From Clostridium sp. KNHs205 (GTDB taxonomy: Bacteria > Bacillota > Clostridia > Lachnospirales > Lachnospiraceae), in NCBI RefSeq assembly GCF_000702945.1, contig NZ_JNLE01000003.1, forward strand, positions 908,501 through 972,500: a stretch of 64,000 bases of DNA. The letters run 5' to 3'. Every line of letters starts with the position of its first letter. Position 1 is the first letter of the stretch. Positions 35,660 to 44,205 of the stretch are shown here, piece after piece. Below the pieces are notes generated by a model. That model made no database searches and was not told the DNA's origin. It saw only the letters and a program-made list of their open reading frames with translations. The position numbers were made by a program, and so were the translations under genes.

Positions 35660-38341
35660 ATGAACTATATTGATTTAAGCGGTCAATGGGAGTTGCAGCT
35701 TTCAGGTCACAAAGCAGACCGAGTACTTTTACCGGGAACCCTGGATGAAAACGGTGTAGGTTTTACTGATGCAGGGGCAAATCAATGGCATCCCGATGCC
35801 GGACTTGGAAATGAAAAGGATATGTTAGGCAATACCAGAATCTTAACCAGGCTGACAAGGAGGAATACCTACGAAGGACCAGCTTACTTTACAAAGACCT
35901 TTCAGCTTCCGAAAACGGTAGAAAGAGTATTCCTGGAAGTGGAGAGAAGCCGTCAGCTATCCCTTACTATGAAGGGCAGGGAAGTGCCTGCCTTTACTTC
36001 TGGAACCATCTCCACACCACATATATTTGAAATAACAGATTATATAGCAGAAGGAGAGAATACCTGTACCTTCTGCTGTGATAATTCTTATCCTGACTGG
36101 CCCCACGATGCCATTGTATATTCCTCTGCCGCAACAGATGAGACCCAGACCAACTGGAATGGTCTGCTGGGTTATCTGCGTCTGCGCCTTGAGAATAAGA
36201 ATTTTATAGCAAATATAAGAATATATCCAAGCCTTACAACGGCCAGTGTTGTTGTGGAGCTTGATTTATCAGAAAGCTATGAAGGCTATCTGACACTTAA
36301 TTCAGAAGCATTTGCAGAAACAATAACACATCCGATAACCAAACCTGCAGGAAGGCATACGGTAGAAATAAAAGACATAGCGATCAGTGAAAATGCCATA
36401 TCCTGGGATGAGTTCGATCCACATCTGTATAACTTATCCGTATCCGGTGAAAGACTTGCGGAGAAGTCCGTCTCCTTTGGAATCCGGACCTTTCATAATC
36501 TCAATGGAAGACTGGCGCTAAACGGCAGAGTAATCTTTTTGCGCAGTGAATCAAACTGCTGTGTATTTCCTGAAAACGGACATATGCCAATGACCAAAGA
36601 GGAATGGACAAAGGTTCTGTCGGTCTATGAATCCTATGGAATAAACTGCATGCGCTTTCACTCCCATTGTCCCCCGGAGGCAGCCTTTGCCGCAGCTGAT
36701 GAGCTGGGAATGCTGATGCAGCCGGAGCTCTCCCATTGGAATCCGGCAACTGCCTTCGAAGACGATAAGAGCTGGTCCTATTACAAAGAGGAATTACAGC
36801 AGATATTAATAAGCTATGCCAACCACCCCTCCTTTGTCATGCTGACCCTGGGAAATGAACTTCAGGCCGGAGCGCTGGGACATAAGAGAATGTATTTACT
36901 GCTCTGTTTGGCAAAAGAACTGGACAATACCAGGATGTATGCAAATGCCTCCAATCCACATTACGGAAGCCTCGGGCCGGATATGCACAGCGATTTCTAT
37001 ACCTCCTCCAACTATTACAAGGAGCATATCCGGGGCACCTCTGCCAATATGACGGGATATATAAATGAGCAATATCCAAATACCAGAACAAATTTTGATA
37101 AGGAAATGCAAAAGGTAAGAGAAGAATATGATAAACCGGTCTTTAACTTTGAAGTAGGACAATACGAGGTACTGCCGGACTTTGACGAATGCAATGATTT
37201 CAAAGGAATCACAAGCCCTGAGAATCTTCTGTATATTAAAGAAAGAGTGGAAGCCCAGGGATTATTAAGCCAATGGAAAACCTATGTAGAAGCCACCGGA
37301 GAGCTGTCTCTGCTGGCATACAGAGAAGAAGTAGAAGCGGTGCTTCGAACCAAAGAAATGTCCGGTATCTCCCTCTTAGGACTGCAGGATTTTCCCGGAC
37401 AAGGCACTGCCCTGGTAGGAATGCTGAACTCCCATCTGAAACCCAAACCCTACTCCTTTGCCCAGCCGGAGCGCTTCAGGCAGTTTATGAACGATGTAGT
37501 ACCTCTGGGACTCATGGAAAAGTACACCTACCGTGACACCGAAGTGGTAACCTGTGAAATAAAAATTGCCAACTACAGTAAAAAAGATTACACTACCAGC
37601 TCCAAAGTACTTCTCAAACACAGTGACACTCTGCTGGCAGAACAACAGCTGGAAACTGCCACCTACCCTAAAGGAGAACTAACAGCAGCAGGAAGCATAA
37701 CCCTCCCCCTAGCTGCACAAACAGAAGCAAAGAAGCTAACCCTGACAATACAGGTCGGAACCTATGAAAACAGCTACCCCATATGGGTATATCCTGATGC
37801 TCCCTTAACCTGTCCGGAAGACCTGCTGCTGACCCAAAGCCTGGAGGAAGCAATAACCGCCTTACAGGAAGGCAGAAAAGTATTCCTGTCACCACCGGCA
37901 ACCAGCGAGCATTTTCCTGACTCCATCAAACCGCAGTTCACCACAGATTTCTGGTCCGTAGGAACCTTCGCCTGTCAGGACGGATTTATGGGCTGCCTGG
38001 TGGATCCCAAGCACCCGGTTTTTCGAAGCTTCCCTACAGAATTTCATACCAACTGGCAATGGTGGCCTATGTGCCAGGGCCGTGCAATCAAGCTGCCTGA
38101 AAACCTGACTCCCCTTATAACAGCCCTGGACTGCTACGCCAGAATGAGAAAAATGGGCATGCTCCTGGAAGCAAAGACAGGAAAAGGCAGACTGATAATC
38201 AGTACAATGGGATTATTGGAACAACTTCATTACCCGGAAGTAACAGCCCTAACCCAAAGCATAGTAAACTACATGGCCTCACAGGACTTTCACCCGGATA
38301 CAGAACTAACAGAAGAACAACTAAGAACCCTTATAAACTAA
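35660..38341 (+). CDS. Glycoside hydrolase family 2 protein
   Basis: 893 residues with the GH2 order: an N-terminal jelly-roll sugar-binding domain, an immunoglobulin-like domain, the TIM barrel from about 290, and additional C-terminal domains. The acid/base Glu400 lies in TLGNEL and the nucleophile Glu498 in FNFEVGQY. There is no signal peptide, so it acts inside the cell on imported sugars. GGAGGT precedes the ATG at 35660; an ATG at 35648 overlaps that site. Beta-galactosidase, beta-glucuronidase and beta-mannosidase share this family, and the specificity cannot be fixed here. The 3' third is notably rich in A and C on the coding strand. Confidence 0.9.
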   Translation: MNYIDLSGQWELQLSGHKADRVLLPGTLDENGVGFTDAGANQWHPDAGLGNEKDMLGNTRILTRLTRRNTYEGPAYFTKTFQLPKTVERVFLEVERSRQLSLTMKGREVPAFTSGTISTPHIFEITDYIAEGENTCTFCCDNSYPDWPHDAIVYSSAATDETQTNWNGLLGYLRLRLENKNFIANIRIYPSLTTASVVVELDLSESYEGYLTLNSEAFAETITHPITKPAGRHTVEIKDIAISENAISWDEFDPHLYNLSVSGERLAEKSVSFGIRTFHNLNGRLALNGRVIFLRSESNCCVFPENGHMPMTKEEWTKVLSVYESYGINCMRFHSHCPPEAAFAAADELGMLMQPELSHWNPATAFEDDKSWSYYKEELQQILISYANHPSFVMLTLGNELQAGALGHKRMYLLLCLAKELDNTRMYANASNPHYGSLGPDMHSDFYTSSNYYKEHIRGTSANMTGYINEQYPNTRTNFDKEMQKVREEYDKPVFNFEVGQYEVLPDFDECNDFKGITSPENLLYIKERVEAQGLLSQWKTYVEATGELSLLAYREEVEAVLRTKEMSGISLLGLQDFPGQGTALVGMLNSHLKPKPYSFAQPERFRQFMNDVVPLGLMEKYTYRDTEVVTCEIKIANYSKKDYTTSSKVLLKHSDTLLAEQQLETATYPKGELTAAGSITLPLAAQTEAKKLTLTIQVGTYENSYPIWVYPDAPLTCPEDLLLTQSLEEAITALQEGRKVFLSPPATSEHFPDSIKPQFTTDFWSVGTFACQDGFMGCLVDPKHPVFRSFPTEFHTNWQWWPMCQGRAIKLPENLTPLITALDCYARMRKMGMLLEAKTGKGRLIISTMGLLEQLHYPEVTALTQSIVNYMASQDFHPDTELTEEQLRTLIN

Positions 38342-38436
38342 TTAAACTAACTTAATAACTTAATATAACCCTACCCCACTCCAAAACCAATAACCCAAGC
38401 CCCTCCCCCCGGTAAAAAGATACATCATAAATCTAC

Positions 38437-38563
38437 TTTAAATAACTGTGCATAAATAAGGCATTCATTGCAATAAGAATATAGCTAAATCCGGTATACC
38501 CCCTGTACCTGATTTAGCTTATTCCTACCGATTCAATCCTGAAACTATGCACAGTTATTTAAA
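38437..38563. repeat. Long intergenic palindrome (127 bp)
   Basis: A perfect 17-bp outer stem (38437-38453 with 38547-38563) encloses a partial inner stem in which GCTAAATC pairs with GATTTAGC, and GGTA with TACC. It lies about 95 bp after the GH2 stop and may also end its transcript. No open frame. Confidence 0.75.
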
Positions 38564-38816
38564 AATCCTAACCTGTACCAGTCTTTAACCATTCTATAAT
38601 CACCACATACCAAATTCTATATCTATTCCATATAAAGAATACCAAAACAGAATACAAAAACAGAATAGAATACCAAAAGACCACAATAATAAACAAAATA
38701 AATACCGGAGTAATATAAAATAATAAAAATACAAATAGTAAAAATAATATTATCCCGAACAATCAAAAAACCTCCCTCCCTCCAGGCCCTGGCAAGGTTC
38801 CGTAACCCAACGCGCA

Positions 38817-39056
38817 GAAAACTGTGGACCTCTTTGGGAGTTTTTGTCTCGGAAAGGTTCCCTATGACACTTAAGCTGCAGAGATTGCGCCAAGTTCATG
38901 ATATGCCGCTGTCTGAGCGGCAAAAACCTCCCGAAACCCATAGCAGTTTATTCCGCGAGTTCGGCATATCATGAACTGTCCTAAGCAATCCCTGCAGCTT
39001 TAGTGGAATAAGGAACCTTGTCCGAACAAAAACGTACAAAGAGGTCCGCAGTTTTC
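38817..39056. repeat. Very long intergenic palindrome (240 bp)
   Basis: Arms of about 92 and 95 bp (38817-38908 and 38962-39056) match over nearly their whole length with scattered mismatches; the inner 14 bp, TTCATGATATGCCG, is exact. The 53-nt loop begins with a GCCGCT/AGCGGC hairpin. The GC content is higher than the flanking AT-rich DNA. There is no coding frame and no target-site duplication I can see. It may be a non-autonomous mobile element or a large RNA hairpin. Confidence 0.8.
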
Positions 39057-39120
39057 GTCCCCCTGCCACAACCCTCCCAATATCCATGAGCAATCCGGCA
39101 GGCTTGAATTTATTCCCCCG

Positions 39121-39142
39121 CAATGTTATTATAATAACATTG
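39121..39142. promoter_or_regulatory. 22-bp perfect palindrome upstream of tex
   Basis: A perfect palindrome with half-site CAATGTTATTA, containing TATAAT at 39130-39135. It lies 37 bp before the tex start codon. It looks like an operator overlapping a -10 element; no good -35 is seen at 17 bp. Confidence 0.55.
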
Positions 39143-39178
39143 TTATAACGAAGGAAAGAGAATCAAAAGGAGTAAACC

Positions 39179-41323
39179 ATGGATATTTTAAGACAGCTTG
39201 CAAGCGAGCTAGGAATCCGGCTGGAACAGGCAGAAGCAACGGTAAAGCTAATAGATGAGGGCAATACCATCCCCTTTATAGCCAGATACCGTAAGGAGGT
39301 AACCGGCTCCTTAAATGACGAGGTGTTACGTGATCTGCACGAACGTCTTCTTTATCTTCGCAATCTGGAAGAGAAAAAAGCCAGTGTGCTGGCAACTATT
39401 GAAGAACAGGGAAAATTAACAGAAGAATTAAAGGCACAGATATTAGCTGCCGAAACCCTCGTAGTAGTAGAAGACCTGTACAGGCCCTACCGTCCCAAGA
39501 GAAGAACCAGAGCTACCATAGCAAAGGAGAAAGGACTTGAGCCCCTGGCAAATATCATCCTCTTACAGATGACAGACAAGCCCATAGAAAAAGAAGCGGA
39601 AAACTTCCTGGATCCTGAAAAGGAAGTAAATACCATAGAAGAAGCAATAGCAGGAGCAATGGATATCATAGCAGAGAACATCTCCGATGAAGCAGATTAC
39701 CGTATCCATATCCGTAAAGTAACCTTTGAAGAAGGAAGCATCACCTCTGCCGCCAAGGACGAGAAACAGGAAAGTGTCTATGAGATGTATTACAGCTTCG
39801 AGGAGAAGTTAAGCAAGCTGGCAGGACACCGTGTTCTTGCCCTTAACAGAGGAGAGAATGAGAAAATCCTCACTGTAAAGATCCTTGCACCGGAGGATAA
39901 GATACTTCTCTATCTGGAAACGAAAGTAATTGTAAGAAAGAATCCCAATACGGAAGAGATACTAAAGAAGACCATCAGTGACAGCTACTCCCGACTGATA
40001 GCACCTGCTATTGAGAGAGAGATTCGTAACGACCTGACAGAAAAAGCGGAAGATGGTGCTATTAAGGTCTTTGGCAAGAATCTGGAACAGCTGCTGATGC
40101 AGCCTCCAATTGTCGGACAGGTTGTATTAGGCTGGGATCCCGCTTTTCGTACCGGCTGTAAGCTTGCTGTAGTGGATGCAACGGGTAAGGTACTTGACAC
40201 AGTGGTGGTGTATCCAACGGCACCTCAGAATAAAGTAGAAGAAGCCAAAGCTACTGTAAGGAAGCTGATACAGAAATATAACATCACACTTATATCCGTA
40301 GGAAATGGAACAGCCTCCAGAGAATCGGAATTAATCATAGCGGACCTGCTTAAGGAATACCACGGCAGAGTACAATATATCATCGTAAATGAGGCAGGGG
40401 CTTCCGTATATTCCGCCAGTAAACTGGCTACAGAGGAATTTCCGAACTTTGATGTAGGTCAGAGAAGTGCAGCTTCTATTGCAAGAAGACTCCAGGATCC
40501 CTTGGCTGAACTGGTCAAGATTGACCCCAAAGCCATTGGTGTAGGCCAGTATCAGCATGATATGAACCAGAAGAAATTGTCCGACGCACTATCCGGTGTG
40601 GTAGAAGACAGTGTAAATAAAGTAGGAGTGGATTTAAATACTGCATCTGCCTCTCTCCTGGAATATATCTCAGGTATTACGAAAACCATAGCAAAGAATG
40701 TAGTAACCCACAGAGAAGAGAATGGCCCCTTCACTGACCGCAGGCAGCTGTTAAAGGTAGCTAAGTTAGGTCCCAAAGCCTTTGAACAGTGTGCAGGTTT
40801 CTTAAGGATCTTGGATGGTGAGAATCCCCTTGATGGTACCAGTGTTCATCCGGAATCCTACCCAGCAGCTCTTAAGCTGTTGGAGAAATCTGGTCTTGCA
40901 GCTGCTGACATTCAGGCAGGAAAGCTGTCGGGTCTGGGTAAACAGATAAGAGATAAGAAAGCCCTGGCAGCTGAACTTGGAATCGGAGAGATAACCTTAA
41001 CAGATATTATTAAGGAACTTGAGAAACCCGGCAGAGATCCGAGAGAGGAAATGCCAAAGCCCATATTAAGAACCGACGTACTTGAAATGAAAGACCTTAC
41101 AGAAGGTATGATATTAAAAGGTACCGTCCGTAATGTAATTGATTTTGGAGCTTTTGTGGATATTGGTGTTCATCAGGACGGACTTGTACACATATCCCAG
41201 CTAACGGATAAGAAATTCGTCAAACATCCATTGGATGTGGTCAGTGTAGGTGATATTGTAGAAGTAAAGGTCATGAGTGTGGATACTGCCAAAAAGCGAA
41301 TTCAATTAACGATGAAGTTATAA
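39179..41323 (+). CDS. tex: Tex-family RNA-binding transcription accessory protein
   Basis: 714 residues with the full Tex (YhgF) architecture: an N-terminal helical region (YRKEVTGSLNDEVLRDL), a YqgF/RNase H-like domain starting near 315 (LGWDPAFRTGCKLAVVD), a helix-hairpin-helix pair (NTASASLLEYISGI, VAKLGPKAFEQCAGFLRI), and a C-terminal S1 RNA-binding domain (about 640-714, VRNVIDFGAFVDIGVHQDG). Tex proteins bind nucleic acid and affect transcription and virulence traits in other bacteria. AAAGGAG lies upstream of the ATG. A long palindromic repeat follows 25 bp after the stop. Confidence 0.96.
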   Translation: MDILRQLASELGIRLEQAEATVKLIDEGNTIPFIARYRKEVTGSLNDEVLRDLHERLLYLRNLEEKKASVLATIEEQGKLTEELKAQILAAETLVVVEDLYRPYRPKRRTRATIAKEKGLEPLANIILLQMTDKPIEKEAENFLDPEKEVNTIEEAIAGAMDIIAENISDEADYRIHIRKVTFEEGSITSAAKDEKQESVYEMYYSFEEKLSKLAGHRVLALNRGENEKILTVKILAPEDKILLYLETKVIVRKNPNTEEILKKTISDSYSRLIAPAIEREIRNDLTEKAEDGAIKVFGKNLEQLLMQPPIVGQVVLGWDPAFRTGCKLAVVDATGKVLDTVVVYPTAPQNKVEEAKATVRKLIQKYNITLISVGNGTASRESELIIADLLKEYHGRVQYIIVNEAGASVYSASKLATEEFPNFDVGQRSAASIARRLQDPLAELVKIDPKAIGVGQYQHDMNQKKLSDALSGVVEDSVNKVGVDLNTASASLLEYISGITKTIAKNVVTHREENGPFTDRRQLLKVAKLGPKAFEQCAGFLRILDGENPLDGTSVHPESYPAALKLLEKSGLAAADIQAGKLSGLGKQIRDKKALAAELGIGEITLTDIIKELEKPGRDPREEMPKPILRTDVLEMKDLTEGMILKGTVRNVIDFGAFVDIGVHQDGLVHISQLTDKKFVKHPLDVVSVGDIVEVKVMSVDTAKKRIQLTMKL

Positions 41324-41347
41324 CTATACTAGATAGTCAAAAGTTCT

Positions 41348-41561
41348 TTTTGTTGTCATACGGACGGAAAAATACACAAAACAGAAAGACTCATGCTTCA
41401 TTTCAAGGGATAAGAAGTCCTAATTCTCTGAATATTTTGTGCTATATTCAGAGAAAAGGACTTCTAATCCCTTTCCATAGGCGCATTCGTTCTTTCTGTT
41501 TTGTGTATTTTTCCTGAAATTGTATAAATTAACGTTAGCATGTTAAATCAACTAGAACGTT
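41348..41561. repeat. Long palindromic intergenic repeat, copy 2
   Basis: About 214 bp, closely similar to 10091-10370 but lacking the 64 bp of the inner stem-loop. The perfect 22-bp outer stem is 41368-41389 with 41491-41512. One outer pair is A:T where copy 1 has G:C, and the middle stem is paired slightly better than in copy 1. The remaining inner hairpin is CTCTGAATAT/ATATTCAGAG. It directly follows tex. Confidence 0.85.
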
Positions 41562-41745
41562 TGACTCTCAAGTAACTATATCATCTTATTATGTACAGGT
41601 ACAAAAATACCTGAGTATATGTTTTTTTACTTGGACATATAAAAAGCGTATTTCAATTTATATAGTTATTCAATGTAAAAGCATCATAAAATACCAGGAA
41701 TATCTATAAATCAATTCTGATATTCCTGAATAATTATAAAATATG

Positions 41746-41806
41746 GCAGTAGCTTATGTTAACCGGACGGTAATCGTCAGGAAAGAACATAAGCTGCTGC
41801 TTTTTT
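41746..41806 (+). terminator. Rho-independent terminator
   Basis: A 15-bp stem (41746-41760 with 41786-41800) with a small inner GACG/CGTC hairpin, followed by six T. It lies about 420 bp after tex, so it may end a read-through tex transcript or a short untranslated RNA from 41560-41745, where two further small hairpins lie. Confidence 0.85.
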
Positions 41807-41933
41807 GTCGTTCCTTTAAAACAAAGGGGTAGAAAATAGTATAAGGACAAAAGATGCTGTAAAACTAATTCAATTACACAGTTTTAATGGAAATTACTGC
41901 GATGAAAAGATGTATGAAAATACAGTTTGTAAC

Positions 41934-41962
41934 TTGTGAATTTAAAAGGTGTGTTTTATAAT
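41934..41962 (+). promoter_or_regulatory. Promoter of exopolysaccharide block 2
   Basis: TTGTGA (41934-41939), a 17-bp spacer and TATAAT (41957-41962). The transcript would have a structured leader of about 185 nt before the gene at 42153. Confidence 0.7.
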
Positions 41963-42005
41963 CGTAGCAACTGGTAAATATTTACTTAAGCACATAGGAG
42001 GAATA

Positions 42006-42064
42006 TTCCTTATAGCAGCGTAAGATACGCCCGGTCTGCTGTCCGGGCTTGTCCGAATAAGGAA
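42006..42064 (+). promoter_or_regulatory. Structured leader RNA candidate (three-stem pseudoknot)
   Basis: An 8-bp closing stem (42006-42013 with 42057-42064) encloses a hairpin GCGTA/TACGC (42018-42030) and a hairpin CCGG/CCGG (42031-42046). The loop of the second hairpin contains CTGCT (42036-42040), complementary to AGCAG at 42014-42018. A compact riboswitch-like or antiterminator-binding fold is plausible. I do not recognise a known class. Confidence 0.5.
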
Positions 42065-42152
42065 ACTGAGATATACCAATTGAGGCAGTTCTTCAGCTGC
42101 ATTAACCGGTAAGCATTTAACCTGATGACAGAATTTGAAAGGGGGAATCATC

Positions 42153-42803
42153 ATGAAAAGGTTAAAGAATCTTGTAATACCCATCCTGTGTGTGGCAGTG
42201 CTTCTTCTTTTTGCCGGGGGGCCTTTAAAAGAAGCCAATGCCAAAACAATGAAGCAGTCGGCGGCAACAGTAAGTGCGGATAAAAGCACCAGGATCAATC
42301 AGCATGAAGCGATTATAATTGACATCCTAACCAACAAAATCAGTGAGAATACTGATGGAAGCGGAAAATATGAGGAATTTCTGCTGCAGTATTTCGGACT
42401 TAATAACATTAATCTGGGAGCTGCGGAGGAAGAAGAAGTGGAGGCCAAAGCAGCGGAATTACTACATCTATTGAACCTGGAAAACAAGACCAGTATGAAA
42501 GAATTATCTAGTGACAGCAAAGAAATTGCCATAGGACTTGCGAAAGATATATTTACTGCCTGCGGTTTAAAAGCAGGTTTTAACCCTTCCGGGGAACTGA
42601 TAAGCCTGTCGGACAAATACAGGAATATTACTATTGTCAACGGCAAGGTAGCAGGCGAACATATTAATATGGGAGTACTCATTATTTCGGTATCAGTGGT
42701 AAGTATTCTTCTGGCTATCTGTTACGTACTGTCAAAGAAAATACAAATCAAGATTAAGGATGTGAAATACGATGGCTTTCATAAAGAAGAATTTGCCCGG
42801 TAG
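42153..42803 (+). CDS. Signal-peptide and membrane-anchored protein of unknown function
   Basis: 216 residues. Residues 1-30 are a Sec signal (hydrophobic core VIPILCVAVLLLFAGG, likely cleavage after ANA), then about 125 mostly helical residues, a transmembrane helix near 172-195 (LIISVSVVSILLAICYVL), and a basic cytoplasmic tail. I do not recognise the family. The ATG at 42153 has AAAGGGGG upstream. It is the first gene of exopolysaccharide block 2 and overlaps the initiating transferase gene by 32 bp, which suggests an accessory role in assembly. Confidence 0.7.
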   Translation: MKRLKNLVIPILCVAVLLLFAGGPLKEANAKTMKQSAATVSADKSTRINQHEAIIIDILTNKISENTDGSGKYEEFLLQYFGLNNINLGAAEEEEVEAKAAELLHLLNLENKTSMKELSSDSKEIAIGLAKDIFTACGLKAGFNPSGELISLSDKYRNITIVNGKVAGEHINMGVLIISVSVVSILLAICYVLSKKIQIKIKDVKYDGFHKEEFAR

Positions 42804-44190
42804 GTATCTGTTATTAATAGATTGTATCGGAATAATAATCTCCTACATACTGGCAGCCTGTATCCGTTACAGTGAGATAACAGAATACTGGTATTATAAT
42901 GTCTTTGGCTGGGCACTGGTGTTGGGGGTATTGCTTTACAGCGGAGTATTTATAGCCTTTGATACCTATAAGGAGTTTGTTAAGAGAGGTTTTATTGACG
43001 AATTTTTGGAAGTATGCAAATTAAATATTATTTTTTCCTTAACCATAACGGCCTTTCTGTTTCTTACCAGAGAAGGAGTTGCCTTCTCAAGATTATTCTT
43101 TCTGTTGTTTTTTTTCTTTAACACAATTATTTCCCTGACCGTCAGGCAGTATTTTAAGTGGATTCTGTTAGGTGTCTATAAGAAGAGCAGGGCAAGCAGC
43201 AAAATAATGGTAGTAACTACCACCACACAGGCAGGGGAAGTATTAAAACAGATTAACGGTGAAAATTCCTGGGAATATGAAGTCAGCTATCTTACGATAG
43301 TTGACTTGGATATGACAGGAAATGAAATGTTTGGAGTTCCGGTAAGAGCAGGTATTCACAATATGTTCGAAGTAGCAAAACAGGAAGTTCTGGATGGTGT
43401 GTTCATACATTTACCAAGTAATTATACCGTGAACTTTAATCTGGAGGATATTATATTTCAGTTTAAGAACATGGGAGTAAATGTGAATCTAAGTATTAAT
43501 ACCTTTGGGCTTAGGCTGTCCGAGCAAAGTATTCAGAATATGAGCGGGTATCATGTACTGACCTTTAGTAACAAGGTCTTTGATGAGTACCATTTACATA
43601 TTAAAAGGCTGATAGATATCTTAGGAGGTATCATCGGCTGTATATTAACACTGGTATTGGGGGTGTTCATTGCAATAGCCATTATTATAGAATCCCCCGG
43701 ACCGGTATTCTTTTCCCAGGTCAGAGTAGGAAAGAACGGCAGGCGCTTTCGGATCTACAAGTTTCGTTCCATGTGTGCGGAGGCGGAAGCCAGGAAAGCC
43801 GAATTAATGGGGCAGAACGAAATGGAGGGGCAGATGTTTAAGATAACGGATGACCCTCGTATCACCAAGGTCGGAAGTTTTCTGCGAAAAACCAGTCTGG
43901 ATGAATTTCCCCAGTTCTTAAATGTGCTTAAAGGGGATATGAGTCTTGTAGGTACCAGGCCTCCTACAGAAGAAGAGTTTCTTCGGTATGAGGGGCGGCA
44001 TAAAAGAAGGCTTGCCTTAAACTGCGGCCTTACAGGCCTATGGCAGGTAAGCGGAAGAAGCAATATTACGGACTTTGAAGAGGTCGTTAAACTCGACCTG
44101 ACATATATTGATAACTGGTCTCTTAAGATGGATTTAATAATAATTCTGAAAACAATTTTTGTAGTATTGTTTGGCAGGGGATCAAAATAA
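42772..44190 (+). CDS. Exopolysaccharide initiating polyprenyl-phosphate sugar phosphotransferase
   Basis: 472 residues of the WbaP/EpsL-like polyisoprenyl-phosphate hexose-1-phosphate transferase family: four N-terminal membrane helices, a cytosolic nucleotide-binding-like middle domain, then a membrane re-entrant helix (KRLIDILGGIIGCIL) and the catalytic domain with SPGPVFFSQVRVGKNGR, YKFRSM, DEFPQFLNVLKGDMSLVGTRP and LTGLWQVSGR. It loads the first sugar phosphate onto undecaprenyl phosphate, starting the repeat unit completed by block 1 enzymes. It overlaps the preceding gene by 32 bp. Confidence 0.95.
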   Translation: MAFIKKNLPGRYLLLIDCIGIIISYILAACIRYSEITEYWYYNVFGWALVLGVLLYSGVFIAFDTYKEFVKRGFIDEFLEVCKLNIIFSLTITAFLFLTREGVAFSRLFFLLFFFFNTIISLTVRQYFKWILLGVYKKSRASSKIMVVTTTTQAGEVLKQINGENSWEYEVSYLTIVDLDMTGNEMFGVPVRAGIHNMFEVAKQEVLDGVFIHLPSNYTVNFNLEDIIFQFKNMGVNVNLSINTFGLRLSEQSIQNMSGYHVLTFSNKVFDEYHLHIKRLIDILGGIIGCILTLVLGVFIAIAIIIESPGPVFFSQVRVGKNGRRFRIYKFRSMCAEAEARKAELMGQNEMEGQMFKITDDPRITKVGSFLRKTSLDEFPQFLNVLKGDMSLVGTRPPTEEEFLRYEGRHKRRLALNCGLTGLWQVSGRSNITDFEEVVKLDLTYIDNWSLKMDLIIILKTIFVVLFGRGSK

Positions 44191-44205
44191 GCAGGAGGAA
44201 TCGGT

